Positions 17,388-27,934 of a stretch of 64,000 nt of DNA are shown in pieces (position 1 is the first letter of the stretch; the number at the start of each line of letters is the position of its first letter). A model generated the notes under the pieces. That model saw only the letters and a program-made list of their open reading frames with translations. It did not search any database and was not told where the DNA came from. The stretch is taken from contig NZ_CP056080.1 of NCBI RefSeq assembly GCF_014217215.1, forward strand, positions 2,170,001 through 2,234,000. The letters are read 5' to 3'. This DNA comes from Rothia nasimurium. Lineage in GTDB: Bacteria > Actinomycetota > Actinomycetes > Actinomycetales > Micrococcaceae. Position numbers and translations under genes: made by a program.

Positions 17388-18353
17388 TCACCGGACGCCT
17401 GCCTCCCACAACCGTTGCCGGAGAGTAGCAGGGTGCGACATCAGCTCCTTCCAACGCGTACGCACCACCTTCCAGCCAGCCATCTCTAATTCACGATGCC
17501 GCCGATGTTCCGTCTGAACCACATCATCAGCGCGGCCATAGACGCCCGAATACTTCACCTCACCGTCGACCTCAAGAATGACCCCCAGCTCAGGCCAAGC
17601 AAAATCAGCACGGTAGACACGGCCATAGTGAGTAAATACCTCGAACTGTTCTTGAGGTAGAGGCAGATTCCACTCATAGATAAGGTCGCGCGCGATTGTC
17701 TCAGCAGGAGAGTCTGCTAAAGCGCTCAGTCTCTGTCCCACGGCAAGTGCAGCTCCACCCGCCTCAGCCAAGGCCGCACGCGCCGACGCTACAGATATAA
17801 CACCCTGCCGCAGAAAATAATCACCAATCACCAGCGCCTCGACGCGAGGTAGGGATAAGGCCACATCGCGCAGAGTGTGCCCCGGAGCAGCAACAGAAGC
17901 CCCTACTACCAGCCGAGCCTCGCGAACTACGTCCGTGCGTCCGCGATGCGCTGTTACTGAAGGGCGGTGTTGCACAGAAGCTGACGCAAAACTCATATGC
18001 ACCTTGTGAGGCAGAGTCAGAAGGGGAGCTCCTAACCAAAGCGCAGCCGACTGGTGACTCAGTACCCCGCTCGGCACCGTTTTGATATGCGCAGCGTGGT
18101 GAGCCAGACACCTCTGGCGAGTGCTCCACTGCTTCCATATAGAGGTTTCGACATAGATTCCCTGCTTGATTTTGGTGTAGTCACCAGATCTAAAACGAGT
18201 CGAGGCTAGGGAGGGGCTTACACCGATATCTTGTAAATCTTTAAGGCAGCGCACCTGCTGGTAAATCTCTGCAACATCATTCATAAGGGCAGTGTCACCG
18301 AGCCCGTCTACCTCTTGCAAGGGGTGTGAACATCTCAGGCTCTTTTGGTTCAC
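17388..18353 (-). CDS. AbiEi-like / DUF559 domain protein
   Basis: A 321-residue soluble protein. The middle resembles AbiEi-type antitoxin/regulator proteins (RFRSGDYTKIKQGIYV, then SHQSAALWLGAPL). The C-terminus resembles the DUF559 very-short-patch-repair-like nuclease fold: YRADFAWPELGVILEVDGEVKYSG, then RHRELEMAGWKVVRTRWKEL. In such folds the D/E and ExD residues coordinate metal. Known relatives are common, often single, genes in actinobacteria; their function is mostly unknown. It starts at GTG 18353 or ATG 18284; neither has a good ribosome-binding site. It is flanked by direct copies of a palindromic repeat and sits beside a heme-ABC fragment, which suggests insertion of the segment. 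Confidence 0.7.
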   Translation of the reverse strand: MNQKSLRCSHPLQEVDGLGDTALMNDVAEIYQQVRCLKDLQDIGVSPSLASTRFRSGDYTKIKQGIYVETSIWKQWSTRQRCLAHHAAHIKTVPSGVLSHQSAALWLGAPLLTLPHKVHMSFASASVQHRPSVTAHRGRTDVVREARLVVGASVAAPGHTLRDVALSLPRVEALVIGDYFLRQGVISVASARAALAEAGGAALAVGQRLSALADSPAETIARDLIYEWNLPLPQEQFEVFTHYGRVYRADFAWPELGVILEVDGEVKYSGVYGRADDVVQTEHRRHRELEMAGWKVVRTRWKELMSHPATLRQRLWEAGVR

Positions 18354-18444
18354 AGACAGGTCATATAGCGGCCAGGCCTGTGGATAAGTCGGGTGGGTTA
18401 GCTTGGCAGTTACCGGCCCGGGGAACGTCCTTCTGTCTTAGCGC

Positions 18445-18507
18445 TGTGCAGGGTTCTTGGGCTGTGTGCAGAGAAAACCCTGCACACTGCCCAAGAAGCC
18501 TGCACAC
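18445..18507. repeat. Long palindromic repeat, copy 2
   Basis: Second copy of the palindrome at 17313-17375, with a few differences in the distal arm (CACACTGCCC for CACACAGCCC, AAGAAGCC for AAGAAACC). Upstream CGTCCTTCTGTCTTAG at 18426-18441 is shared too. It ends 3 bp before the heme-ABC ATPase fragment. Confidence 0.85.
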
Positions 18508-18510
18508 ACT

Positions 18511-18603
18511 CCCCTGCTCCTGCTCGACGAGCCCACCGCCGCCCTCGATATTCTGCACCAGGAGCAGACCCTCACCCGTGCCCGCGCCTACGCCCGGCAG
18601 GGG
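18511..18603 (+). pseudogene. Fragment of a heme ABC transporter ATPase (HmuV-like)
   Basis: Only ~31 codons survive: LLLLDEPTAALDILHQEQTL then TRARAYARQG. This is the Walker B / D-loop region of HmuV-type hemin importer ATPases, where LDEPTxALDxxHQE is typical. There is no Walker A, no signature motif and no C-terminal H-loop. The fragment starts immediately after palindromic repeat copy 2, so the event that placed the repeat probably removed the rest of the gene. Confidence 0.75.
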
Positions 18604-18726
18604 GCGCCTGCTGGTACTTCCTGCCCGCAACTGAGGCTGTTTTCATCCTTGAGACGGACGTGTACCCTCGGCTTCTCCCACTAGACTGGTTACTACCCTG
18701 ACCAGCCCGACGCCCAAGGAGCCCCT

Positions 18727-21249
18727 ATGCCTCACACCGCGCCTGCCCACCGCGTGAATGTGAGTACCCCTCCAGACAGCGTCCTTGAGGCCGGTGGGCT
18801 CACCAGCGAGCAGGTCGCTGAGCGTATCTCTGCAGGGTTAGTGAATACGCAGAATAATGCGACCTCCCGCTCTACCGCGACCATTATCCGTACCCACCTG
18901 TTCACCATGTTTAACCTGGTGCTGGGGCTCTGCGGGCTAGCGGTGATCCTGGTGGGTTCCTGGCTCGATACCCTTTTCCTTTTGGCTGCTATTGCCAACG
19001 TGGTCATCGGCTTCACCCAGGAGTTCTCGGCTAAGCGTCAGCTGGACCGCATTGCCCTGCTGCGCCGCGACCCCGCCACCGCCCTGCGCGATGGCAAGCT
19101 GGTGCCGGTTGCCCTCGATGAGCTGGTTCTTGACGACGTTGTACTGCTCAAGCGCGGGGACCAGGTTCCTGCCGACGCCGTGGTGCTCACCAGTGATGGC
19201 CTGGACCTTGATGAATCCCTGCTCACCGGCGAAAACGACCCCGTCGGCAAGGTACCGGGGGACGGCGTCCTGTCGGCTTCATCCGTGATTGGTGGGTCGG
19301 GCAAGGTACGGCTGACGGCGGTGGGGGCTACCTCCCGCGCCGCGAAAATTACGGCCGAAGCCCGCCAGTTCACCACCATCCATTCGGAGCTCCGGGCGGG
19401 TATGGAACGGGTGGTCACCTGGATTACCTGGGCTCTAGTTCCCATTATCGCAATTGTGCTGAACGGGCAGATGCAGGCCGCTGGCGGCTGGCAGCTGGCC
19501 CTTGATTCCGGTGCCTGGCGTGATGCCCTGATTACCTCTGTCTCGTCAGTGGCCTCCATGATTCCCCAGGGTCTGGCCCTGATGACCACGATTTCCTTTG
19601 CCGTAGCATCGGTTAAGCTGGCCCGCACCGAGGTGCTGATTCAGGAGCAGCCCGCCGTTGAGGTACTGGCCCGCGTTGATACCGTCTGCTTCGATAAAAC
19701 CGGCACCCTCACCGAGGGCGGGGTGCGCTTTGATTCGGTTCGCTCCCTGACCGGGCAGGTGCTCTGGGCAGAGACCGGGCATCAGGACGCCGCCACCGAT
19801 TCCCGGGTTAAGGACGGCTGGGCTGCCGCCCTGGGCTGGCTGGGAGCCGACCAGAACGCCAACCCCACCGCGGCTGCCCTGAAGGAGCCCTTTGCTGAGG
19901 CAGCGGACGCCGCAGCCCCTGCCGGTGCTAGCGCTACGGCTGCCACCGGCGTCCTGCCCTTCTCATCTGCTCTGCGCTTTAGCGGCGTTGAGTTCACGGG
20001 CACCGGTGCCTGGCTACTCGGTGCCCCCGAGGCGCTTTTGCCCGAGGGCTCTGCTGCCCGCGACCTGGCCGGTGAGCTGGCCGAGAGCGGGCTGCGTGTG
20101 CTGGTGCTGGCCCACGCCCCCGCCTTTCTGCGCGAGCCTTCCGGCAAGGTAGCCGCTCGGGTTCCTGCCGGTCTTGAGCCCCAGGTGCTCGTGATTTTCC
20201 GTGAGCAGGTACGCTCCGAGGCTCCCGAAACCCTGGCCTACTTCAGAACCCAGGGTATCGACCTGAAGGTCTTCTCTGGCGATAACCCCCGCACGGTAGC
20301 GGCCGCAGCGGCATCCGCCGGTATGGACGTCTCAGCCGGTGCGGTCGACGCCTCAACCCTGCCCGAATCTGGCCCTGAGCTGGTAGAAGCTGCCCGAACC
20401 CACGCCGTCTTTGGCCGGGTCTCCCCCGAACAGAAGAAGAACATGGTGCTGGGTCTGCGCGAGGCCGGGCACGTAGTAGCGATGACCGGTGACGGCATCA
20501 ACGACGCCCTGGCCCTCAAACACGCCGACCTGGGTATCGCCATGGGCAACGCAGCACCCGCCACCAAGGCGGTATCGCGCCTGGTGCTTCTCGACGGACG
20601 TTTTGACCGTCTACCCGGTGTGCTCGCCGAGGGGCGGAAGATTATCGCCAATATCGAGCGGGTCACCAACCTCTTCCTCACCAAGACCGCCTTCGCTATC
20701 CTGCTGGGTCTCACCCTGGGTGTGCTCTGCTGGCAGTTCCCCTTCCTACCGCGTCAGTACTCCACCGCCGACCTGCTCATTGTGGGGGGTCCTGCCTTCT
20801 TCCTGACCATGCTGCCCAACACCCGCCGCTACGTCAGCGGCTTCTTGGGCAGGGCCCTGCACTATGCCCTACCGGCAGCCGTCATCATCACAGCGGTACT
20901 GGTCTTCGTCAACGGCTACGGGCGCGCTCTCGCCGGTGTAGCTACAGCGGAGATTCAGACCGCCACCTTCATCGCCCTTGTACTCATGGGTATCTACAAC
21001 ATCACCACCGTAGTGCGGCCCGTGCGCGGCGGCCGCCTGGCTATCGTGGCGGCCATGTACGCCGGGCTGGCCCTGGTTCTGCTACTTCCACCCTCGCTCT
21101 GGTACCACCAGTTCACCATTCCCACCGGGGCATACTTACTAGCCACTCTAGGATCAGCCGCCCTGGGCTGCCTGGCTATCGAAATCAACCTGCGCCTGCA
21201 CACCGCCTGGTTGCGAGCTAAACACCCCCAGGTACTTGCACAGGGCTAA
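18727..21249 (+). CDS. Cation-translocating P-type ATPase (CtpE-like)
   Basis: An 840-residue membrane ion pump. It shows the actuator motif LLTGENDP, the phosphorylated aspartate D323 in CFDKTGTLTEGG, and the hinge motif TGDGINDA (587-594), with about ten hydrophobic helices. The order and sequence (DESLLTGENDPV, SMIPQGLALMTTISFAVASVKL) resemble mycobacterial CtpE, implicated in Ca2+ uptake. There is no heavy-metal CPC motif; PQGL occupies the equivalent of the PEGL site. Calcium or another divalent cation is therefore likely, but unproved. AAGGAG precedes the ATG. It appears monocistronic. Confidence 0.9.
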   Translation: MPHTAPAHRVNVSTPPDSVLEAGGLTSEQVAERISAGLVNTQNNATSRSTATIIRTHLFTMFNLVLGLCGLAVILVGSWLDTLFLLAAIANVVIGFTQEFSAKRQLDRIALLRRDPATALRDGKLVPVALDELVLDDVVLLKRGDQVPADAVVLTSDGLDLDESLLTGENDPVGKVPGDGVLSASSVIGGSGKVRLTAVGATSRAAKITAEARQFTTIHSELRAGMERVVTWITWALVPIIAIVLNGQMQAAGGWQLALDSGAWRDALITSVSSVASMIPQGLALMTTISFAVASVKLARTEVLIQEQPAVEVLARVDTVCFDKTGTLTEGGVRFDSVRSLTGQVLWAETGHQDAATDSRVKDGWAAALGWLGADQNANPTAAALKEPFAEAADAAAPAGASATAATGVLPFSSALRFSGVEFTGTGAWLLGAPEALLPEGSAARDLAGELAESGLRVLVLAHAPAFLREPSGKVAARVPAGLEPQVLVIFREQVRSEAPETLAYFRTQGIDLKVFSGDNPRTVAAAAASAGMDVSAGAVDASTLPESGPELVEAARTHAVFGRVSPEQKKNMVLGLREAGHVVAMTGDGINDALALKHADLGIAMGNAAPATKAVSRLVLLDGRFDRLPGVLAEGRKIIANIERVTNLFLTKTAFAILLGLTLGVLCWQFPFLPRQYSTADLLIVGGPAFFLTMLPNTRRYVSGFLGRALHYALPAAVIITAVLVFVNGYGRALAGVATAEIQTATFIALVLMGIYNITTVVRPVRGGRLAIVAAMYAGLALVLLLPPSLWYHQFTIPTGAYLLATLGSAALGCLAIEINLRLHTAWLRAKHPQVLAQG

Positions 21250-21313
21250 CCTCAGGGAGTACGCTTGAGCACGAACGGGGTTAACACCCCACACTCTATG
21301 TAGTCAATCATCA

Positions 21314-21342
21314 GGATTGTTACTGGTTTAGCAGGCAAGACC
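21314..21342 (+). promoter_or_regulatory. Ribonucleic antiterminator (RAT) site for a BglG/LicT-type protein
   Basis: GGATTGTTACTG-GTTTA-GCAGGCAAGACC closely matches the RAT consensus (GGATTGTTACTGCxxxxGCAGGCAAAACC) bound by BglG/LicT/SacT antiterminators. It lies 157 bp upstream of a PTS permease gene, and its 3' end overlaps the 5' arm of a terminator stem. The antiterminator protein is not encoded in this window. Confidence 0.88.
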
Positions 21343-21447
21343 TGAGTTGCTATCAGCTCATAGGGCACCGGTGCACCCACACCACTTTTATGAGCACCCG
21401 TCTACCCGTATCAGGGCACACGGTTCGATAGGCAACTCGGGTCTTTT
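21338..21447 (+). terminator. Conditional terminator overlapped by the RAT site
   Basis: AAGACCTGAGTTGC (21338-21351) pairs with GCAACTCGGGTCTT (21432-21445) and is followed by TTT. The intervening ~80 nt contain a smaller hairpin (GGGCACCGGTGCACCC). RAT formation and this stem are mutually exclusive, as in licT/bgl control. Confidence 0.75.
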
Positions 21448-21498
21448 TCGTCTTAAACAACCGGCTAGCAGTCCGCACACACCAGTAAGGTTCCACTC

Positions 21499-23634
21499 GT
21501 GAATAACTCACAGATGGGCGAAAAGATTCTCGAAGGCCTGGGTGGCCCCGAGAACATCTCGCACTTTACCCACTGCGCCACCCGCCTGCGCGTGACTCCC
21601 AAGTCCAACAGCGCCGTAGACCGCACCAAGATTGAGAACATCCCCGGCGTGCTCTCCATCATCGAGCAGTCCGGCCAGACCCAGGTCGTCCTCGGCGACA
21701 AGGTCGAATCGGTCTACAACGAAATGCTCAAGCTGCCCGGCATGGGCTCCGTCGGCGAGAACGCCTCCAAGGGTGCAGTAGCCACCGACGAGAAGAAGGC
21801 CGGCGTACTCACCCGCGTCTTCGACGTGCTCTCAGATTCCTTCCGCCCCATCCTCTGGGCGCTGCTGGGCACCTCCATGATTCTGACCCTGATCGTCTTC
21901 CTGCAGCAGCTGGGCTACTTCGGTCAGTACACCGACCTCACCGGTCAGGTCGTTAACATCGACATCGTCAACGGCCCCCGTCTGGCCGACGCCGATGCAG
22001 CAGCCGCCATGCTCAACGAGTGGCGCGCCGCCTTCCCCTTCTGGTTCATCATGCTGGCAGCCTCCCTGTCAGTCCTGCAGTTCATGCCCATCATGATCGG
22101 CGCAACCGCCGCCAAGCGCCTGGGCGCCAACATGTGGGTCGGCGCGGCTATCCCCGCGGCCCTCATGACCGGCACCTTCCAGGGCTTTGCCGACATCGCG
22201 GTAGACGGCGTCGTCCGCGTCCCCTTCCTGGGTCTTGACCTGCCCCTGTACGTCATGAACTACACCGGCCAGATCTTCCCGCCCCTCTTCGCAGCAGCCC
22301 TGCTGGCTCCCCTGGAGCGCTTCCTGAAGAAGGTCATCCCCACCATGCTGCACATGGTCTTCGTGCCCATGCTCTCCGTCATGATCCTGGTGCCCCTGAC
22401 CGCCTTCCTCATCGGCCCCATCGGCATCAAGTTCGCTCTGGCTATCTCTGACTTCATCGGCGGCGTCAACGAAATCGCCCCCTGGCTGGTCGGCGGCCTC
22501 ATCGCCGGTCTCTACCTCTTCATGGTTCCCCTGGGTCTGCACTGGCCCCTGAACGCCGTCATGATTAACAACCTGCAGACCGACGGTGTGGACTTCATCC
22601 AGTCCCCCATGGGCGCCTACAACTTCGCTGTCTTCGGCGTTGTCACCGGTGTTGCTATTGTGGCTCGCCGCAACAAGGAACTGCGCCAGACCGCTGTCGG
22701 TGCGGCTGCATCGGGTCTACTCGGTGGTATCTCCGAGCCCTCCCTCTACGGCATCGTCCTACGCTACAAGCGTGTCTTCCCCCTGATCCTGGTCCCCGCC
22801 ATCATCGGTGGCGCTACCATCTCAGCCCTGGGTGTTAAGTCCTACGCTTTCGCCTTCACCTCCCTGCTATCTATCCCCGCTATGCAGCCCTCACTCCTCT
22901 ACATGATCGGTCTGGCCATCGCCTTCTTCGGCGCTATGGCAGGTGTACTGATCTTCGGCTACGAGTCCAAGGATCAGAAGGCTGAAGCTGCCGCCAAGGC
23001 CGCAGCCGTTGCAGAAACCAGCATTGGTGAGTCAGCCGCTGAGGCAACCACCCCCGGCGCAGCCGAAAAGCGCACCGACGCTGTCGCAGCCACCGCCGCT
23101 GCCGCTCCCGTTGCCATTGCAGAGAAGCAGGCTGCAACCCCCTGGGCCGCTGAAGAGGCAGCAGCACCCGCAGCAGGCACCGTCCTGACCATGGCATCCC
23201 CCCTCGAAGGCCAGGCAGTTCCCCTGTCTGAGACCCCCGACCCCATCTTTGCCGCCGAAAAGCTCGGCAAGGGTGCAGCCATCGTCCCCACCGGCAACAC
23301 CGTGGTAGCCCCCGCCGCTGGTAAGGTCTCCGTCACCATGCCCTCCGGCCACGCCGTAGGCCTGAAGCTCGACAACGGTATAGAACTGCTCATTCACGTA
23401 GGTATCGACACCGTCAACCTAAACGGTGAAGGCTTCGACGTGAAGGTTGAAAAGGGCCAGCGCGTCAATCCCGGCGATATCCTGCTGACCTTCGACCCCG
23501 AGATCATCAAGAACGCCGGCTACTCCCTGGTCACCCCCGTTCTGGTCACCAACACCAACCGCTTCGCTGAGGTTGAGGGCGCGACCGGCGCCGTCCAGCC
23601 CGGCTCTGAGCTGCTGAAGGTTACCACCAAGTAA
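21499..23634 (+). CDS. Beta-glucoside-type PTS permease, EIIBCA
   Basis: Sugar-specific phosphotransferase permease (711 residues) that imports and phosphorylates its sugar using phosphate from HPr. Domains in order: EIIB (1-~85, phosphorylated C26 in HCATRLRV), membrane EIIC (~100-490, with GISEPSLYGIVLRYK), an Ala/Glu-rich linker, and EIIA (~560-711, H633 in LLIHVGIDTV with H618 as partner). Domain order and the upstream BglG-type RAT point to the beta-glucoside/sucrose/trehalose subfamily; the exact sugar is not determined. The start is GTG with AAGG upstream. A perfect terminator follows. Confidence 0.92.
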   Translation: MNNSQMGEKILEGLGGPENISHFTHCATRLRVTPKSNSAVDRTKIENIPGVLSIIEQSGQTQVVLGDKVESVYNEMLKLPGMGSVGENASKGAVATDEKKAGVLTRVFDVLSDSFRPILWALLGTSMILTLIVFLQQLGYFGQYTDLTGQVVNIDIVNGPRLADADAAAAMLNEWRAAFPFWFIMLAASLSVLQFMPIMIGATAAKRLGANMWVGAAIPAALMTGTFQGFADIAVDGVVRVPFLGLDLPLYVMNYTGQIFPPLFAAALLAPLERFLKKVIPTMLHMVFVPMLSVMILVPLTAFLIGPIGIKFALAISDFIGGVNEIAPWLVGGLIAGLYLFMVPLGLHWPLNAVMINNLQTDGVDFIQSPMGAYNFAVFGVVTGVAIVARRNKELRQTAVGAAASGLLGGISEPSLYGIVLRYKRVFPLILVPAIIGGATISALGVKSYAFAFTSLLSIPAMQPSLLYMIGLAIAFFGAMAGVLIFGYESKDQKAEAAAKAAAVAETSIGESAAEATTPGAAEKRTDAVAATAAAAPVAIAEKQAATPWAAEEAAAPAAGTVLTMASPLEGQAVPLSETPDPIFAAEKLGKGAAIVPTGNTVVAPAAGKVSVTMPSGHAVGLKLDNGIELLIHVGIDTVNLNGEGFDVKVEKGQRVNPGDILLTFDPEIIKNAGYSLVTPVLVTNTNRFAEVEGATGAVQPGSELLKVTTK

Positions 23635-23654
23635 CCCTGCCGCAGCCTAGGCCT

Positions 23655-23697
23655 GCCGCCCCGTACCGTCCTTCCGGACGGTACGGGGCGGCTTTTT
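23655..23697 (+). terminator. Rho-independent terminator of the PTS gene
   Basis: GCCGCCCCGTACCGTCC and GGACGGTACGGGGCGGC pair perfectly around a TTCC loop, followed by TTTTT. Confidence 0.95.
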
Positions 23698-23745
23698 ACA
23701 TTTTGTGCGGTTACCGGTGGGTAATAAGCGCAGTTCAAGGGGTTT

Positions 23746-23751
23746 TAGAAT
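23746..23751 (+). promoter_or_regulatory. -10 box of a leaderless gene
   Basis: TAGAAT ends six bases before the ATG at 23758, with no ribosome-binding site between. Confidence 0.5.
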
Positions 23752-23757
23752 GACTGT

Positions 23758-24237
23758 ATGTTTACCGTGAAGCCCTTTTATGACCTGACTCTTGATGAAC
23801 TCAACGAGATTTACCTACTGCGCGGGCTGGTCTTTGTGGTGGGCCAGAAGATTACCGAAGAGAACGAAATCGACCGGGCCGACCGGCAGGCCCTGCACTT
23901 CTTCCACGCCAATGAGCGCGGCGAGGTCCTGGCCTATCTGCGGCTCTTTGATTTGGCAACATTCTCGGACGAGTCCCACCCGGCTGACCCCGGCGCCTGG
24001 ACGCTGGGGCGGGTGGCAGTACACCCGGACGCCCGCGGCACCGGACTAGGCCGCCGCCTACTCGATGAGGCGCTGACCTGGATTGAAGAAAACACCGAGG
24101 CAGAACGCATCTCTATTAGCGCCCAGGCCTACCTAGCAGAGAGGTACTACGGGGCATCGGGCTTTGAGATTGTGGGAGATCCCTACCTCGACGCTGGAAT
24201 CGAACACGTGCATATGGTGCGTGCTATCCAGCGCTAG
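23758..24237 (+). CDS. GNAT family N-acetyltransferase (ElaA-like)
   Basis: A 159-residue acetyl-CoA-dependent acetyltransferase. The N-terminus (FYDLTLDELNEIYLLRGLVFVVGQ) is characteristic of ElaA. The acetyl-CoA loop is LGRVAVHPDARGTGLGRRLL. The end (AQAYLAERYYGASGFEIVGDPYLDAGIEHVHM) also fits. The substrate is unknown in the family. It probably has a leaderless start six bases after TAGAAT. About 250 bp of AT-richer DNA follows (24238-24490), in which I see no gene; it should carry the promoter of the peptide-transport operon. Confidence 0.88.
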   Translation: MFTVKPFYDLTLDELNEIYLLRGLVFVVGQKITEENEIDRADRQALHFFHANERGEVLAYLRLFDLATFSDESHPADPGAWTLGRVAVHPDARGTGLGRRLLDEALTWIEENTEAERISISAQAYLAERYYGASGFEIVGDPYLDAGIEHVHMVRAIQR

Positions 24238-24490
24238 CAAAAGAACAAAAGCTGTGCCACTCGATGAGCTAAAAAGACGCCGTAACGTACTTTTTACATT
24301 TTTTTGAAGAGTTTTACATCCAAAAAGGGGGTTTTTGTGGCGCAGCCCTATAAAAGTGACCTAGTATGTACATTACACATCGTGTGATTCACCACATCCG
24401 AGCGTTGGGGAGGCTATAGGTTACCCCGTATGCGCGGGTGACTAACCGAGTCACACCAGCACATTTCCCCTTTTCAGCAAGGAGACACCA

Positions 24491-26251
24491 ATGCGCAAGA
24501 CCCGCATTTCCTCAGCTCTCAGCCTCTCAGCTGTAGCTGCCCTGGCTCTCTCAGCCTGCGCCAGCTCCGACACCGGCGCTTCCAGCAGCTCAGGCTCTGA
24601 CTCAGCTGCATCAGCAGACAAGTCAGTTTCAATTGCTATCACCAACGTTTTCTCCTCACTGAACGTAGGTACCGCTGAAGGTAACTCAGATACCAACGGC
24701 ATCATCGCTCAGATGACCAACCGTGGTTTCTACACCATCACCAACACCTTCGACATCCGCCACAACGAGTGGTTCGGCACCTACTCCATGACTGAAGAGG
24801 GCGATGGCATCAAGGTTGACTACAAGGTCAACGACGACCAGAAGTGGTCAGATGGCAACGACATCGACAAGGGCGACCTGCTCCTGGCATGGGCTGCCCA
24901 GTCCGGTCACTTCGATGCCGAGGAAGAAGACGGCGTTAAGTACTTCTCCTTCGCTGGCGAGACCGCAGGCCTCGGCGGCGCAGAGGTTCCCGTTGTCAGC
25001 GAGGACGGCCGCTCCATCTCCTTCACCTACCCCCAGGCTTTTGCTGACTGGGAAATCGCCTACGATATCGACAAGCCCGCCCACGTTGTTGCTGAGCTGG
25101 CCGGTATGACCGAAGACGAGCTCATCGAAGCTATCGAGACCGCAACCCCCGGTGAAGAAAACGAGCAGCTGCGCAAGATTGCAGATGCCTGGAACACCGG
25201 CTACAACACCACCACCATGCCTGCCAACGAGGCTCTCACCGTCGGTAACGGCCCCTACCTGGTCACCGCCGTTGAAGAGAACCAGTCAGTCACCCTGACC
25301 GCCAACCCCAACTACCAGGGTGACAAGAAGCCCGCCATCGGCGAAGTTGTGCTCAAGGTTCAGGGCGATGTTGCCACCCAGATTCAGGCCCTGCAGAACG
25401 GCGAAGTCAACGCCGTTGCTCCCCAGGCCTCCATCGACACCGTCTCCCAGCTTGAAGCGCTGAGCGGCGTTGTCACCGAAACCCAGCCCGACCAGTCTTA
25501 CGACCACCTCGACCTGAACGTCAAGGAAGGCTCCCCCTTCGCTGACGAGAACGTCCGCAAGGCCTTCCTGCTGACAGTTCCCCGCCAGGACATCGTCGAC
25601 AAGCTGATCAAGCCCATGGACGCCAACGCTGAGGTTCTGAACTCCCAGCTCTACGTAGCCTCCGACGCTGAGAACTACGCCAAGACCGTTGAGTCCAACA
25701 ACTCCTCTGAGTACCCCTCAGACGACATGGACGCCAACATCGAAAAGGCTAAGGAACTGCTGGGCGGCCAGACCCCCACCATCCGCATCCTCTACAACAA
25801 CAAGAACCCCAACCGCATCAACTCCTTCCAGATGATCAAGGAATCCGCTGAGAAGGCAGGCTTCGTGGTTGTTGACGCCGGTAGCGAGCAGTGGTCATCA
25901 CTGCTGGCCGGTGGCGACTACGAGGCATCGATCTTCGGCTGGGTTTCCTCAGGTGTAGGTAACTCCTCACTGGGCCAGATCTTCAAGACCGGTTCATCCT
26001 CCAACTTCACCGGCTACTCCAACCCCACCGTTGACGCAGCAGCCGATGAAATCATGACCACCACCGACACCGCCCGCATCGAAGAGCTGAAGATGCAGGC
26101 AGACGGCGAACTGTTCAAGGACGGCTACGGCCTGCCCCTCTTCCAGTCCATCGCTGTTACTTCGGTTTCAGACACCATCACCGGTGTACAGCCCAAGCCC
26201 GGTCAGCAGCCCCTGACCTGGAACATCGAAGAGTGGGACATCTCAGAGTAA
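24491..26251 (+). CDS. Peptide ABC transporter substrate-binding lipoprotein (family 5)
   Basis: Extracellular lipid-anchored binding protein of 586 residues. The signal peptide ends in the lipobox LSAC with the lipidated cysteine at C23, followed by a Ser/Ala-rich linker. The body is a family 5 solute-binding protein: MTNRGFYTITNTFDIRHNEW, VGNGPYLVTAVEENQSVTLTANPNYQG, ENVRKAFLLTVPRQDIVDKL. These bind oligopeptides, dipeptides or nickel complexes; peptide is most likely given the DppB/DppC/DppDF partners downstream. GGAGA lies upstream of the ATG. A GC-rich hairpin (GGACGCTC-ACGAGCGTCC, ~26313-26335) in the following gap could stabilise or attenuate the transcript. Confidence 0.92.
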   Translation: MRKTRISSALSLSAVAALALSACASSDTGASSSSGSDSAASADKSVSIAITNVFSSLNVGTAEGNSDTNGIIAQMTNRGFYTITNTFDIRHNEWFGTYSMTEEGDGIKVDYKVNDDQKWSDGNDIDKGDLLLAWAAQSGHFDAEEEDGVKYFSFAGETAGLGGAEVPVVSEDGRSISFTYPQAFADWEIAYDIDKPAHVVAELAGMTEDELIEAIETATPGEENEQLRKIADAWNTGYNTTTMPANEALTVGNGPYLVTAVEENQSVTLTANPNYQGDKKPAIGEVVLKVQGDVATQIQALQNGEVNAVAPQASIDTVSQLEALSGVVTETQPDQSYDHLDLNVKEGSPFADENVRKAFLLTVPRQDIVDKLIKPMDANAEVLNSQLYVASDAENYAKTVESNNSSEYPSDDMDANIEKAKELLGGQTPTIRILYNNKNPNRINSFQMIKESAEKAGFVVVDAGSEQWSSLLAGGDYEASIFGWVSSGVGNSSLGQIFKTGSSSNFTGYSNPTVDAAADEIMTTTDTARIEELKMQADGELFKDGYGLPLFQSIAVTSVSDTITGVQPKPGQQPLTWNIEEWDISE

Positions 26252-26401
26252 GTACAGATACGCTCTAGTCACGCTACAGATGGCAACTAACAATCTGTAA
26301 CTGCCCTACGGCGCGGACGCTCACGAGCGTCCGCGCCTCTGGCTGTTTTGAGAGCACCCTCCTATTCCCAGGGTGCACTCCCCTACCCATCAGGATTCAT
26401 C

Positions 26402-27933
<1,532 letters not shown>

Positions 27934-27934
<1 letters not shown>

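Noticed and set aside
17313-18507. CRISPR-like repeat arrangement
   Set aside because: There are only two copies 1.1 kb apart and no spacers; they are palindromic direct repeats, not an array.
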